Below, piece by piece: positions 8,754-18,110 of a DNA stretch of 64,000 nt. Numbering within the stretch: position 1 is the first letter of the stretch; every line of letters begins with the position of its first letter. Origin of the DNA: Bacillus_BD sp963787345. Its GTDB lineage: Bacteria; Bacillota; Bacilli; Bacillales; Cytobacillaceae. The notes below the pieces were generated by a model. That model saw only the letters and a list, made by a program, of their open reading frames with translations, did no database searches and was not told where the DNA came from. Position numbers and translations under genes: made by a program. Where the stretch lies: positions 20,916 through 84,915 of the forward strand of contig CAWBCW010000009.1 in the NCBI GenBank assembly GCA_963787345.1. The letters are read 5' to 3'.

Positions 8754-9776
8754 TTATTTAACAGCTTGAATTCTTTCAACGTAATCGCCATAACGTTCAG
8801 CATGCTTATCATAGACTGGTTGCACGGCTTTACGGAATGATTCCATATCAATGTCTTTTTCAGGAATAATTTCTACTCCTTGTTCAACTAAATTCTTATT
8901 GTATCCTTCCGTTAAATCTTGGTTAACTTGACGTTCGACCTTTGCGAACTCTTTTCCAAGATCAACGATTGTCTTTTGAACATCTTCAGGCAATGAATTA
9001 AATAGTTCTTGATTCATCACTAACGTAGCAGAAGCATAATAAAGTCCTACTTCAGAGAAATGTTTCGATTGCTCGTATACATTTGTTGTATAGTAAACAC
9101 CTGTTGAGAAGTCTGATCCATCAATAACCCCTTGCTGCAGGCCGCTGTATACTTCTGGAAAAGCCATTGGCGTTGCATTTGTACCAAGTGCATTGTACGT
9201 ATCTAGTAACAGTTCACTTTCAATTGTTCTCATTTTAAGTCCTTTTAAATCTTCAACCGATTTGATAGGATTCTTGCTGTTTGCTAAATGACGCTGACCA
9301 TTTTCCCAAAAGGCAATTCCTTTAAGGTTGGATTCAGACATCTTGTCTAATAATTCTTGACCAATTTCACCATCTAACGTTTTGTACGTATGCTCTAAAT
9401 CTCTAAATAAAAACGGAAATTCAATGACTGCAATTTCAGGTACGAAGTTTGTCACAACACCTGTTGTAATAACACTCATATCTAATGTACCTAATTGCAC
9501 ACCTTCAAGCAGTTCACGTTCACCGCCTAAAGCACCATTTCCGAAAATTTCAAATTTTACTTTCCCATCGGTAGCTTCTTCCACCGCTTTCGCATATTCC
9601 GCAAATCCAATGGCATAAGCTTGTCCATCTGGAGAAATATGTCCTACTTTAATCGTAGTGACGTCTCCATCTTTACCAGCTTCCTTTGATGAATCATTTG
9701 CCCCGCTTCCACAAGCCGTTAACACGAATAAACTGACAACAGTGGCAAGCATTAGTAAAAATTTAATCCCCCTCAT
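8754..9776 (-). CDS. dctP: TRAP transporter solute-binding lipoprotein
   Basis: The 340-residue extracytoplasmic receptor starts with a lipoprotein signal peptide ending in LTAC-GSG. The DctP-family core follows: LGGERELLEGVQLGTLDM, FPFLFRDLEHTYKTLDG, then LKGLKMRTIESELLLDTY with the substrate-carboxylate-binding Arg, and PMAFPEVYSGLQQGVIDG. The family binds C4-dicarboxylates, sugar acids or keto acids; the exact ligand cannot be told. No regulator gene is adjacent, so control is unknown. It is the first gene of the dctPQM operon. Confidence 0.94.
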   Translation of the reverse strand: MRGIKFLLMLATVVSLFVLTACGSGANDSSKEAGKDGDVTTIKVGHISPDGQAYAIGFAEYAKAVEEATDGKVKFEIFGNGALGGERELLEGVQLGTLDMSVITTGVVTNFVPEIAVIEFPFLFRDLEHTYKTLDGEIGQELLDKMSESNLKGIAFWENGQRHLANSKNPIKSVEDLKGLKMRTIESELLLDTYNALGTNATPMAFPEVYSGLQQGVIDGSDFSTGVYYTTNVYEQSKHFSEVGLYYASATLVMNQELFNSLPEDVQKTIVDLGKEFAKVERQVNQDLTEGYNKNLVEQGVEIIPEKDIDMESFRKAVQPVYDKHAERYGDYVERIQAVK

Positions 9777-10197
9777 ATTAGGTTCCCTCTCTTCAATTCA
9801 TATATAATTATAATATTCTTTAACGCGTAAAAACATATCAGCACTAAAGTTATTGTCTATTATAACAAATCGCAATAAAATTGCATTAAGAATTTATTAT
9901 TTTCATAAATCTTTTTACTTTTTAAAAATACTTTTTATTTCTGCTTCATGATCAAACCATAAATCTGTTATGATTTTTTGTATTATATTGTGTATATTTT
10001 CCACTCCAAAAAAGAGCATGATTCTTGCTATAGAATCACACCTAATTTTCGAAGTATCCTACTAGAACCACCATTCCTTTTCAAGAAAGCTCTTCCTCTA
10101 CTCCCAGATTTTTAATGCTTTCAATCCCTATTTTGTCGAATAGCTGGGCTTAATTTAGCCATGATATAGGAGACTGAATCTAAAGGAGTGAGTACAC
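9777..10197. other. Intergenic region upstream of dctP and of the spore lipoprotein gene
   Basis: This 421-bp AT-rich region holds the divergent promoters of dctP and the lipoprotein gene. A small hairpin (TGATTCT/AGAATCA near 10020-10046) is visible. No further ORF, catabolite-response site or RNA could be supported. Confidence 0.5.
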
Positions 10198-10985
10198 TTG
10201 AAAAAAGGATTGATGGTGTTAGGAGCTACAGTTTTATCCTTATCTCTTACAGCTTGTGGAGGAGGAGATGATAATGCAGCAGGAAATAACAACAAGCAAG
10301 GTGCAAAAGTTCAATCAAATGAGGTTCGACCGATTGCGAAAACAACAACAACAACAATAATGGCAACCTTAGAATTTCGGACCGTGCTGAACGACAAGTT
10401 GAACGTTTAAATGGAGTAGACGATGCACACGTCATCATCTCAAACAATAATGCATATGTAACAGTTAGATTAGCTAATGACAATAATACAAATAACAATA
10501 ATACAAATAATAACAACAATGAAGGCCTAGGGTCATTTACGAGAAATGGAACCGTTGATCAAAATGGAGATGACGGAATCATAAATGGTCGAGGAGATGC
10601 AGGAACGGGAAATCGTGATAACAGAACCTCGGATCCAGGAATGGGAAACAATACAAATAACAACAATAACACTGGATTAGGAATAGGAAACAATACGAAT
10701 AACAACAATAACACTGGATTAGGAATAGAAAACAATACGAATAACAGAGGAAATGGAAATAACTATAGTAAGGTCTCTAATTCTTTCGAGCAAAAAGTAG
10801 CAGATCAGGTGCGTCAGGCAGACAATCGAATTCATAAGGTGTACGTTTCTGTAAATCCTGATTTGCATAATCGAATGAATACTTTCGCTGATGATATCCG
10901 AACAAATGGAAATCGAGACGGTTTATTTAACGATTTCACTAATACAATGAATGACTTTTTTAGAGGTAATAATAATAATCGTTAA
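10198..10985 (+). pseudogene. YhcN/YlaJ-family sporulation lipoprotein, frameshifted
   Basis: A TTG start after TAAAGGAG opens a lipoprotein signal (lipobox LTAC-GGG). The frame ends early, but the next frame continues with the family core (RISDRAERQVERLNGVDDAH, then an AYVTVRL strand), an Asn-rich tract, a 42-nt tandem repeat and a C-terminal domain ending at 10985. The switch lies at the A-run 10339-10342. One added A would join the halves as VRPIAK-NNNNNN-GNLRISD. YhcN/YlaJ proteins are lipoproteins of the forespore or spore membrane. The break is more likely a sequencing error than decay, since the downstream frame is fully intact. Confidence 0.8.
10641..10736 (+). repeat. 42-nt tandem repeat encoding Asn-rich units
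   Basis: Two near-identical 42-nt units encode GNNTNNNNNTGLGI, followed by a partial third unit. They lie in the linker of the spore lipoprotein and suggest length variation by slippage. Confidence 0.7.
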
Positions 10986-11061
10986 CTAAAATTAGGGTCA
11001 GATCCTCTTTTCCTTTCGATACAAATATGTCATATTTATGAACTGGCTTGGATGTAAAGAA

Positions 11062-11100
11062 TGAAAAAACTAGCTTTGTGCAATAAAGCTAGTTTTTTCA
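11062..11100 (+). terminator. Terminator of the spore lipoprotein gene
   Basis: A 16-bp perfect hairpin (11062-11077 with 11085-11100) includes terminal A and T runs (AAAAAACTAGCTTT / AAAGCTAGTTTTTT). It lies 77 nt after the stop codon. Confidence 0.85.
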
Positions 11101-11458
11101 TGATCTCTATAGCAGAAGGAATAGAACTCTTTGACAGCAACTAATAAATTTAATCGTTCATCTAAGCTTTATAAATCCAAACCTGTAATTTCTTCAATCT
11201 TTTTGATTCGATTTAAAATTACAGTTTGATAAAGAATGCCTCACAACCGAACGCACTTTATGCAATTAGAAGAACCTGCTTTAAAATAGATTGATTAAGG
11301 CGGGTTCTTCGCTTTGAAACTTTAAACTATTTTTATTGATTGATTTTATCAATGGCTAAATAGGAGGTAAGTAGATCGTTCTACGTTAATGCTTTAACAT
11401 GACAAATTAGGCATTACCAATTCATCTCTGAATTGGTAATGCCCCCCTTTGCCCCACG
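11101..11458. other. Non-coding stretch with two hairpins
   Basis: No gene was recognised. A GAAGAACC...GGGTTCTTC hairpin lies near 11268-11311. A perfect 15-bp hairpin (11410-11424 with 11429-11443) sits just downstream of the MFS gene and is its likely minus-strand terminator. Confidence 0.6.
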
Positions 11459-12715
11459 CTAATTTGCTTCTACTTTTTGAGCCTTGGATAAAGACTCTAA
11501 TTTTCTTATCGAAGGAAATAAATACATCCACAGTCCGGCGACAAGGATCGATCCGATTCCTCCAATAAATACTGTAGGAACCGTTCCGATAAAACTTGCC
11601 ATGACCCCTCCCCTAAATTCACCCATTTGAAAGGATGTCCCAGTGAATAGTGAGTTAACAGCGTTCACCCTGCCCCGTAATTCATCAGGCGTTTGCAATT
11701 GGACAAGCGAGGACCGAATCACCATACTAATGACATCGGAACCGCCGATAATCATTAAAGCAAGCAGGGATATGATTAAATTTGTGGACAGGGCAAAAAG
11801 GATCGTTGCTAGCCCATATACGGCAATTGCTCCAAAAAGAATCTTTCCTACAGATTTTGTCAACGGATAGTAGGCCAATATGATGGATACAAGGATCGCA
11901 CCAACTGCAGGAGCAGCCCGTAGTAACCCAAGGCCCCATGGTCCTATTTGTAAAATATCCTGCGCGAATATCGGCAGCAGCGCGGTTACGCCGCCGAGCA
12001 AGACGACAAAGAGATCCATTGAAATGGTTCCTAAAATGATCGGTTTACTCCGAACATATTTTAAACCAAGAAAGAATGAACCAAGTGATGCGGTTGCTCC
12101 CTTTTTCTCCCTTACTCCCTCCACTTTTACTAAATAAGTAAAAAGTGCTGAAATCATTAAAGCTGCCGCAGCCACTGCATGAACTGTAGAGGCCCCAAAT
12201 ACTAAGAGAAACCCGCCAAGCGTTGGTCCGAGGATGAGAGCCGTTTGAATCGCAGTCGTGCTCATCGAAATCGCTCGTGGAAGAATCTCCCTTGATACGA
12301 TTTGCGGCAATAACGCATTAGCAGTCGGCCCTTCGAAAGCTCGACAAGCCCCAATCAAAGCTGCTGATAGTAGAATTAACTCACGACTTAGCCAGCCGTT
12401 CATACTTCCAATAAAAAGAAAGCCAGCGGTCAAAGCTTCTATCATTAAACTTATGTATACAATTCTTCGCCGATCATAACGATCCGCAATTTGCCCGACA
12501 AATAAGGTTAAGAGAAGCATTGGGATAAACTGAGCAAGCCCCACCATTCCTAGACTAAAAGCATCCTGGGTCAACTCATACATTTGCCATCCAATAGCAA
12601 CGGACAGCATTTGAAAAGAAGTTGAAGATAAAATTCGCGAAACCCAAAACTTCGCAAAAAATGGTTGTTTAAGGATATTATTCTTCGATGCAGTCAAACC
12701 AAAATTCACCTTCAA
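11459..12715 (-). CDS. MFS transporter (EntS/DHA3-type exporter)
   Basis: This 418-residue protein has about 12 hydrophobic segments. Typical MFS features are visible: the loop 2-3 motif VGQIADRYDRRRIV, and the conserved LPQIVSREILPRAISMSTTA / LILGPTLGGFLL and VQLQTPDELRGRVNAV stretches of the multidrug or siderophore exporter subfamily. It probably exports a small molecule by proton antiport; the substrate is unknown. The called start is a TTG without a strong ribosome site, and a GTG two codons later is an alternative. It diverges from a secreted hydrolase gene, with a symmetrical element between them. Confidence 0.85.
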   Translation of the reverse strand: MKVNFGLTASKNNILKQPFFAKFWVSRILSSTSFQMLSVAIGWQMYELTQDAFSLGMVGLAQFIPMLLLTLFVGQIADRYDRRRIVYISLMIEALTAGFLFIGSMNGWLSRELILLSAALIGACRAFEGPTANALLPQIVSREILPRAISMSTTAIQTALILGPTLGGFLLVFGASTVHAVAAAALMISALFTYLVKVEGVREKKGATASLGSFFLGLKYVRSKPIILGTISMDLFVVLLGGVTALLPIFAQDILQIGPWGLGLLRAAPAVGAILVSIILAYYPLTKSVGKILFGAIAVYGLATILFALSTNLIISLLALMIIGGSDVISMVIRSSLVQLQTPDELRGRVNAVNSLFTGTSFQMGEFRGGVMASFIGTVPTVFIGGIGSILVAGLWMYLFPSIRKLESLSKAQKVEAN

Positions 12716-12797
12716 TCAATATTTTACTAATACCTTGCGAGCGTTCCATTCTGAAACACCTTGTCCATTATACTATCAGAGGGCTGGTTACTGCCAC

Positions 12798-12833
12798 TAG
12801 AATGGACAGAGTACAGGCACGCTGTCCATTCTA
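12798..12833. promoter_or_regulatory. 12-bp inverted repeat TAGAATGGACAG-N12-CTGTCCATTCTA
   Basis: A perfect 12-bp inverted repeat with a 12-nt spacer lies between two divergent genes, where no terminator is needed. Related half-sites (TTCCATTCT and TGTCCATTA) occur just before it at 12748-12772. It may be an operator for an unlinked regulator. Confidence 0.4.
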
Positions 12834-12957
12834 AATTGTTAATTGTTTGTAGATACAGTATTAATTATTATAAAATTTAGATAAATACCCCCGAAATTTC
12901 ATTTCTCATCCTTTAAAATGATAGATGAAATAAAAAATCTATTAGGAGGGATATTCG

Positions 12958-13848
12958 ATGAAAAAAAGGGGATTATTGATTTCACTGCTCTTGACTACTC
13001 TTTTTCTACCTTTTGCAAATGGATCTGCGGCTGCGGTCGAGGATAACGAAGACGCTTTACCATTAGCAAAAGCCCACGCACACAATGATTACGAGCATGA
13101 CCGGCCTTTATTGGATGCTTTAGGCCATGGTTTTACGAGTGTTGAGTCGGATGTTTGGCTCGTCGATGGAGAATTGCTTGTTGCTCATGATAGAGAAGAT
13201 GTCAACCCAAATCGTACATTAGAATCTCTTTATCTTGATCCATTAATGGACAAAGTCAAGAAAAATGGCGGCTCTGTTTATCCAGGTTATGAGCATGAAT
13301 TCATCCTATGGATTGATGTTAAATCAGAAGGTGTTGAAACCTATCAAGCCATTCATAAAGAACTTCGTAAATATCAAAAAATGTTAACAAGATTTACTAC
13401 AGCGGGGGTCAAGCCTGGTGCGGTAACGGTTTACATCTCAGGGAATCGTCCTCGTGAATTAATGGAAAGTCAGAAAGTTCGCTATGCAGCATACGACGGA
13501 CGCATGAGTGACTTCGGTACTGAAGTTTCCGCTGAATTTATGCCAATCATCAGTGATAACTGGACAAATCACTTCAGATGGAGAGGCTTTGGTGAAATGC
13601 CAGCAGCAGAAAAAGAGAAGTTAAATAACATTGTATCAACTTCTCATGAAAACGGGCAAAAAGTTCGCTTTTGGGCCACTCCAGATCTCCCAACTCCTCA
13701 GCGCGAAGCTATTTGGCATGAACTATTAGATGCGGGAGTCGATTACATCAACACAGATGATTTAGCAGGCTTACAGGCATTCTTGTTAGAGCACGATCCG
13801 CAACCAACTGAACCAATTATTACTTGGAAAGATAGGAAAAATAAATAA
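12958..13848 (+). CDS. Secreted PI-PLC/GDPD-like phosphodiesterase
   Basis: The protein has 296 residues with a classical signal peptide (MKKRG, hydrophobic core, cleavage near GSAAA). The mature part begins with KAHAHNDYEHDRPLLDAL, then VESDVWLVDGELLVAHDRED. This is the TIM-barrel phosphodiesterase pattern shared by glycerophosphodiester phosphodiesterases and PI-specific phospholipase C-like enzymes (His pair, then E-x-D and a second His). A late NTDDLAGLQ motif fits the barrel's last strand. It may act on glycerophosphodiesters, teichoic acid fragments or phospholipid headgroups; the substrate is not decidable. GGAGGG precedes the ATG. Confidence 0.82.
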   Translation: MKKRGLLISLLLTTLFLPFANGSAAAVEDNEDALPLAKAHAHNDYEHDRPLLDALGHGFTSVESDVWLVDGELLVAHDREDVNPNRTLESLYLDPLMDKVKKNGGSVYPGYEHEFILWIDVKSEGVETYQAIHKELRKYQKMLTRFTTAGVKPGAVTVYISGNRPRELMESQKVRYAAYDGRMSDFGTEVSAEFMPIISDNWTNHFRWRGFGEMPAAEKEKLNNIVSTSHENGQKVRFWATPDLPTPQREAIWHELLDAGVDYINTDDLAGLQAFLLEHDPQPTEPIITWKDRKNK

Positions 13849-13858
13849 TGCATCACAG

Positions 13859-13880
13859 GCCCCTTCAATTTTGAAGGGGC
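13859..13880 (+). terminator. Terminator of the secreted phosphodiesterase gene
   Basis: A GCCCCTTCAA/TTGAAGGGGC hairpin with a TTTT tail begins 10 nt after the stop codon. Confidence 0.85.
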
Positions 13881-14007
13881 TTTTGAAACATCGAAACCAC
13901 GTTCTATAAAATCCTATTTATTCCTATATGAGGCGAAGAACCTGTGAACTCTCTCCCCATGTAGTTTACACCCGTCCAATTAACCTATAGACGCTGTTTC
14001 AAAAAAA

Positions 14008-14047
14008 TTCAAACAAAAGAAATGACGATTAATTTCCTTTGTTTGAA
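14008..14047 (-). terminator. Terminator of the VTT-domain gene
   Basis: A 16-bp hairpin with one mismatch (14008-14023 with 14032-14047) is followed on the minus strand by seven T residues. Confidence 0.75.
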
Positions 14048-14052
14048 TTTAA

Positions 14053-14610
14053 TTAGTCAGAATGTCGCTTATTTTTCCCTTTAATCCATAAACTTAGCAT
14101 GAGAACCGATGCTGCTCCTAAAATCACTTTCCCCTGCCAACTCCAATTTAATATTTGCTGAATCGAGTAGGCTTCAATGACGAGAGCAGGGATCTTTCCA
14201 AGAGTGCTGGCAATCGAAAAATTCAATACCCCTACTTTACTGCCAGCACTCACCAATGTAACGACACCAGATGGAATAAACGGAAAAAGCCTAAGTGCGA
14301 AAATTAGAATAAAAGCCTCCATTCCATAGGTTCGTTGCAACCGCAATATGTACTTATTTTTAATATTAACCTTTGTTTTCACTTTACTAATGCCTTTTCG
14401 GTAGAGATAAAAGCTTATGATCGCCCCTAAAGCCTCCCCTAAAATAGATAGAAACAATCCATTCTCAAATCCAAAAAAACTAATATTTGCTGCTGTAATA
14501 AACACACTTGGCACAATTCCCAAAACACTAATAATAATATTTAAAAAGATGCTTATCCAAACTGCATAGATCCGACTCTCTTCAAACCATTGTAAAATTT
14601 GTGACTCCAT
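14053..14610 (-). CDS. TVP38/TMEM64 (VTT-domain) membrane protein
   Basis: The protein has 185 residues with five or six hydrophobic segments. The VTT-domain pattern is visible: GLFLSILGEALGAIISFYL near the middle and FALRLFPFIPSGVVTLVSA, which resembles the conserved F-x-R-x(3)-P-x(2)-G motif. Family members are membrane proteins related to DedA and are implicated in lipid scrambling or membrane homeostasis; the function here is not defined. A decayed MATE fragment lies directly upstream. Confidence 0.82.
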   Translation of the reverse strand: MESQILQWFEESRIYAVWISIFLNIIISVLGIVPSVFITAANISFFGFENGLFLSILGEALGAIISFYLYRKGISKVKTKVNIKNKYILRLQRTYGMEAFILIFALRLFPFIPSGVVTLVSAGSKVGVLNFSIASTLGKIPALVIEAYSIQQILNWSWQGKVILGAASVLMLSLWIKGKNKRHSD

Positions 14611-14635
14611 CTATACCCCCATTTTTATTGCATAA

Positions 14636-14772
14636 TTAAGACTTAATGATGTAGACTTTAATCGATCTTTTTTTCTTAACCTGTAAGAAATATAGATTGC
14701 ACGTACATATAAGTTAATTGCAATAGAAAGCCAGACTCCTACCATCCCCATACCAAAACCTATGCTTAGTCA
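14636..14772 (-). pseudogene. C-terminal remnant of a MATE-family efflux pump
   Basis: The minus strand has about 45 open codons ending at a TAA (14636-14638). They read LSIGFGMGMVGVWLSIAI, then LYVRAIYISYRLRKKR, which is the usual last helix and basic tail of MATE drug exporters. An in-frame stop lies immediately upstream and no N-terminal part exists nearby, so this is a gene remnant. It is short, so the family call is moderate. Confidence 0.55.
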
Positions 14773-14895
14773 GTTTATCCATTTTAATGAAAAAACACCC
14801 TGCGAACTGTATTCCGATCAGTTTAACAAGGTGCTACATTAATCATTTAATTTGTGGATACTAGAAATCAAAATAGAAACCCAAATGATATTCTT

Positions 14896-16191
14896 TTAAA
14901 TCTTTTTGACTTCTAAATAGTGAATGTGATGGTGATCATTTTCATATACCCTGAATAAATGGCCTTCTACTTCAATTTCACTACCTGTTTCCAAATCAAA
15001 GTTTCGAGTTAAGAACCAACCGCCAATAGTATCGACCTCTTCGTTGAATAAACTTGTTCCCAATAAATGATTGACATCTTCAAGGAGTAATTTTCCGTCT
15101 AAAATAAAATGATTTTCCTTCACTTTACGAATCTCAGGTACTTCATCTTCATCAAATTCATCTCTTATTTCCCCAACAATTTCTTCGATTATATCTTCAA
15201 CTGTAACTAAGCCCGATGTGCCGCCATATTCATCGATTAGAATCGCCAGGTGTATTCGTTCTTTTTGCATTTTTACTAATAGGTCGTGAATCGGGATTCC
15301 TTCTATCGCGTGGATAGTAGGATTGATAAAAGATTCTAATTTCAATTCTCCATCACTTTTGTTATTCATAATAATAGCCGTTAATAATTCTCTAACATTG
15401 ATGAAGCCAAGAACATGGTCCTTATCCCCATTGATGACTGGATATCGCGTATAGCTTTCTTTTTCAATGGTTTGCAAGACCTCACTAATGGGATCATCAA
15501 TGGATATGCTAACGATCTCTGTACGAGGAACCATAATTTCTCTTGCTGTTCTTTCATCAAATTCAAAAATATTGTTTACATACTTTAATTCATTTTTATT
15601 GATTTCCCCACTCTTATAGCTTTCTGATAAAAGAATTCGGAGTTCTTCTTCTGAGAGAGCAACTTCATGTCCAGAAGCTGGCTTTATTCCAAAGATTCCA
15701 ACTAAAATACGAGCAGACCCATTTAATAACCAAATAAATGGGTACATCAATTTATAGAACCAAATAATGGGCTTTGCAAATAACAAAGTTACGGTTTCGG
15801 CCATTTGGATAGCAACTGTTTTCGGAGCTAACTCCCCTACCACAACATGCAGAAAGGTCACTAAGGCAAATGCGATACCGAATGATAATATATTTGTAAC
15901 GGATTCACTTAAATTTAGTGTATAAAATAATGGATCCAATAGTTTCTTTACGGTTGGTTCCCCTAACCAACCGAGCCCTAACGCTGTAACGGTAATACCT
16001 AGCTGACAAGCTGATAAATACTCATCTAAATGAGTGGTTACTTTTTTAGCAGCAATTGCCCCTTTTTTTCCTTCAGCAATGAGCTGATCAATTCGTGATG
16101 TACGTACTTTTACAATAGCAAATTCTGTTGCTACGAAAAATGCTGTTAAAGCAATTAATAGTGCAATTAAAAATAAGTTAATGGTTATCAA
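14896..16191 (-). CDS. CNNM/CorC-type hemolysin-family transporter (copy 1)
   Basis: The protein has 431 residues: DUF21/CNNM membrane domain (about 1-190, with GWLGEPTVKKLL and VVGELAPKTVAIQ), a CBS pair (about 210-335, DEYGGTSGLVTVEDIIEEIVGE) and a C-terminal CorC/HlyC domain (about 345-425, DTIGGWFL). The family includes the B. subtilis magnesium exporter MpfA (YhdP). A closely related copy lies at 37898-39199. A MerR-type gene lies upstream on the same strand, echoing the B. subtilis yhdP-yhdQ neighbourhood. Magnesium or cobalt export is the best guess. Confidence 0.9.
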   Translation of the reverse strand: MITINLFLIALLIALTAFFVATEFAIVKVRTSRIDQLIAEGKKGAIAAKKVTTHLDEYLSACQLGITVTALGLGWLGEPTVKKLLDPLFYTLNLSESVTNILSFGIAFALVTFLHVVVGELAPKTVAIQMAETVTLLFAKPIIWFYKLMYPFIWLLNGSARILVGIFGIKPASGHEVALSEEELRILLSESYKSGEINKNELKYVNNIFEFDERTAREIMVPRTEIVSISIDDPISEVLQTIEKESYTRYPVINGDKDHVLGFINVRELLTAIIMNNKSDGELKLESFINPTIHAIEGIPIHDLLVKMQKERIHLAILIDEYGGTSGLVTVEDIIEEIVGEIRDEFDEDEVPEIRKVKENHFILDGKLLLEDVNHLLGTSLFNEEVDTIGGWFLTRNFDLETGSEIEVEGHLFRVYENDHHHIHYLEVKKI

Positions 16192-16462
16192 TAAGCAGCC
16201 TTACAACAGTAAGACTTACACCTCCTAAAATAATGTTTATGGTTAATTGCCTTTTAAAAAAGCTAGACAAATCTCATTCATTCAAACGAAGACATTGAAG
16301 TCCCCTGCAACATAAGTTAAAGACGTTGCATTTAATACCTTTTCCCCCTATTTCTTCTTCCTAGTACAAGTTTTGCCTTTCACTTTAAATTGTACCCATA
16401 TTGAAACACCCAATGCTAAAAAGTCAGAAAGTCCATCCGATAGAAAAACAAATAAAAACCTC

Positions 16463-16870
16463 TTACTGTTGATTAACTAGTAAAAGCAAAGCCTGAATTA
16501 ATGACAAACTTTCTTTTGAAATATTCTTTTTAACATACTCTAGGTTTTCCAAATTACTTTTATCAAGATGAGCCAACACCTCAGAAACATCATTTTCCAA
16601 GCCTTTAATTTTTAGTCTTAGCTCGAGAACGTCGATTTCTTCCGCTTCCTTTTCTAAAATTACCTTCTTGATTTCATCTAATGACATCCCATTCTGTTTA
16701 TTCTGTTCAATGAAGTGTAATCGCTCAATTGCAGATTTATCATAGTACCGATAATTAGAAGCAGAACGTTCCGCTTCCAAGAGTCCAAGATTTGTATAAT
16801 GATCGATCGTTCTCTTCGTAACTCCTGCTATTTCAGCCAATTCCCCAATTTTTAATTTCCCCTTCCCAAT
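16463..16870 (-). CDS. MerR-family regulator, probable ATT start
   Basis: The winged-helix-turn-helix is clear (KIGELAEIAGVTKRTIDHY, then GLLEAERSASNYRYYD), followed by a dimerisation coiled coil. The usual codon choice, a TTG at 16840, would remove KLKIGE from the first DNA-binding helix. The frame stays open upstream to an ATT at 16868-16870 that has GGAGG six nt before it, giving MGKGKLKIGELAEIAG. I therefore start it there. The protein contains no cysteine, so it is not a CueR-type metal or redox sensor. It may control the downstream CNNM gene. Confidence 0.8.
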   Translation of the reverse strand: MGKGKLKIGELAEIAGVTKRTIDHYTNLGLLEAERSASNYRYYDKSAIERLHFIEQNKQNGMSLDEIKKVILEKEAEEIDVLELRLKIKGLENDVSEVLAHLDKSNLENLEYVKKNISKESLSLIQALLLLVNQQ

Positions 16871-17201
16871 GCAACCCCTCCAAACTATAACGTGATGGTT
16901 ATATGATTAGAATTATATAATAGAGAAATATTATTTATCAACTATTATGTATGTATATAGATAGAGTTTCATAGTTAACTATTTTTTCGGGAATTTCCTA
17001 TCCATTGAAAGGACAGAGGAATAGCACTATCCTATCTATGTATAAAAACTAAAAGCTCATTTAGGATCATTAAAAGAAGGTTGAACGAGAACAATGTACG
17101 CATCCCTCCATCCCGTTAAAGGAAGGTTTATAATTTTCCGACATGAAATCGTTTACAATAAACATCCTCGTTTGCTAAAATTAAATGAAAAGGGGGTCAT
17201 C
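16871..17201. other. Intergenic region between MerR and hydrolase genes
   Basis: This AT-rich region carries the divergent promoters. The hydrolase frame is open from 17094, but that part lacks a ribosome site and was not included in the gene. No RNA or repeat was recognised. Confidence 0.5.
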
Positions 17202-18017
17202 ATGTTGTCATTTTTCAAAACAAGTGATGGAGTTCAACTGTATTATCAATCAAAAGGAGAAGGGAAACCCATTGTTTTTGTGCATGGGTGGTCAGCTGAT
17301 CACACGAGCTTTGAACCTATCTTTGAAGCATTAAGTGAAAGTTATAGAGTCGTCTCCTATGATTTAAGAGGACATGGTCTTTCAGAAAAACCTCAATATG
17401 GATTAACAATGAATCGATTTGCAAAAGATCTGGAGGAGTTAATGGAATTCCTCGATTTACGCGATATCACCTTAGCAGGTCATTCAATGGGTGCTTCGAT
17501 TACATTTGAATATGTAAAGACTTTTGGTGTATCAAGATTAAAATCGGTAACCCTTCTCGATATGACTCCAAAACTAGTAAATGATCAAACTTGGGACCTT
17601 GGCCTTTTTCATGGAAAGTATAGTTTAGAAGATACGCTTAAAGATCTCACAACCATTTTTGGTAATCTAAAAGAGTTTGCGTCATCTTTTTCAAAAATCA
17701 CCGTACCCTACCTGACAGATGAAGAGTCAGTTGAACTGCTACACTTATTTATGCAAAACAATTCCGCCCATGTCCTTGCCGCCATGTGGCATGCTATGGC
17801 AGTAAACGATTATAGAAGTATGCTTTCAAAAATAACAGTTCCTACTCAAATTGTTTACGGAGAAAAAAGCACACTCTACTCCAAAGAAACTGCTGATTAT
17901 TTACAATCTCACATACCAAATTCAAAAATCATCCCTTTTGAAAATTGCACACATATGTTAGTAATGGAAAATCCAACCAAATTAACAGAGATCATCAGAG
18001 ATATAGCAGAAAGATAA
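17202..18017 (+). CDS. Alpha/beta hydrolase
   Basis: The protein has 271 residues. The ATG at 17202 has AAAAGGGGG just upstream and gives the normal family N-terminus; the frame itself opens 36 codons earlier without a ribosome site. The fold signatures are PIVFVHGWSADHTSFEP (oxyanion HGW), YDLRGHGLSEKP, the nucleophile elbow GHSMGAS, an acid strand IVYGEKS and the catalytic His in FENCTHMLVMENP. It resembles general carboxylesterases or haloperoxidase-like hydrolases. It does not resemble RsbQ of the energy-stress pathway. Confidence 0.85.
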   Translation: MLSFFKTSDGVQLYYQSKGEGKPIVFVHGWSADHTSFEPIFEALSESYRVVSYDLRGHGLSEKPQYGLTMNRFAKDLEELMEFLDLRDITLAGHSMGASITFEYVKTFGVSRLKSVTLLDMTPKLVNDQTWDLGLFHGKYSLEDTLKDLTTIFGNLKEFASSFSKITVPYLTDEESVELLHLFMQNNSAHVLAAMWHAMAVNDYRSMLSKITVPTQIVYGEKSTLYSKETADYLQSHIPNSKIIPFENCTHMLVMENPTKLTEIIRDIAER

Positions 18018-18066
18018 CCGCTTTTAGGACAGAAGGGAAAACAACCCTGTCCCTGTTCAGAAAATA

Positions 18067-18110
18067 AAAGGAAGTGGATTCCCTACATTTAGCAGGGATT
18101 CTTTCCTTTG
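18067..18110 (+). terminator. Terminator of the alpha/beta hydrolase gene
   Basis: A long, slightly mismatched hairpin (AAAGGAAGTGGATTCCCT with AGGGATTCTTTCCTTT) lies 50 nt after the stop. From 18111 to 18470 no gene was supported, only AT-rich sequence before the transporter gene. Confidence 0.65.

Noticed and set aside
17202..18017. Alpha/beta hydrolase as RsbQ, the energy-stress partner of RsbP
   Set aside because: The N-terminal motifs differ, no RsbP-type PAS phosphatase exists here, and sigma-B is driven by RsbK/RsbY instead.
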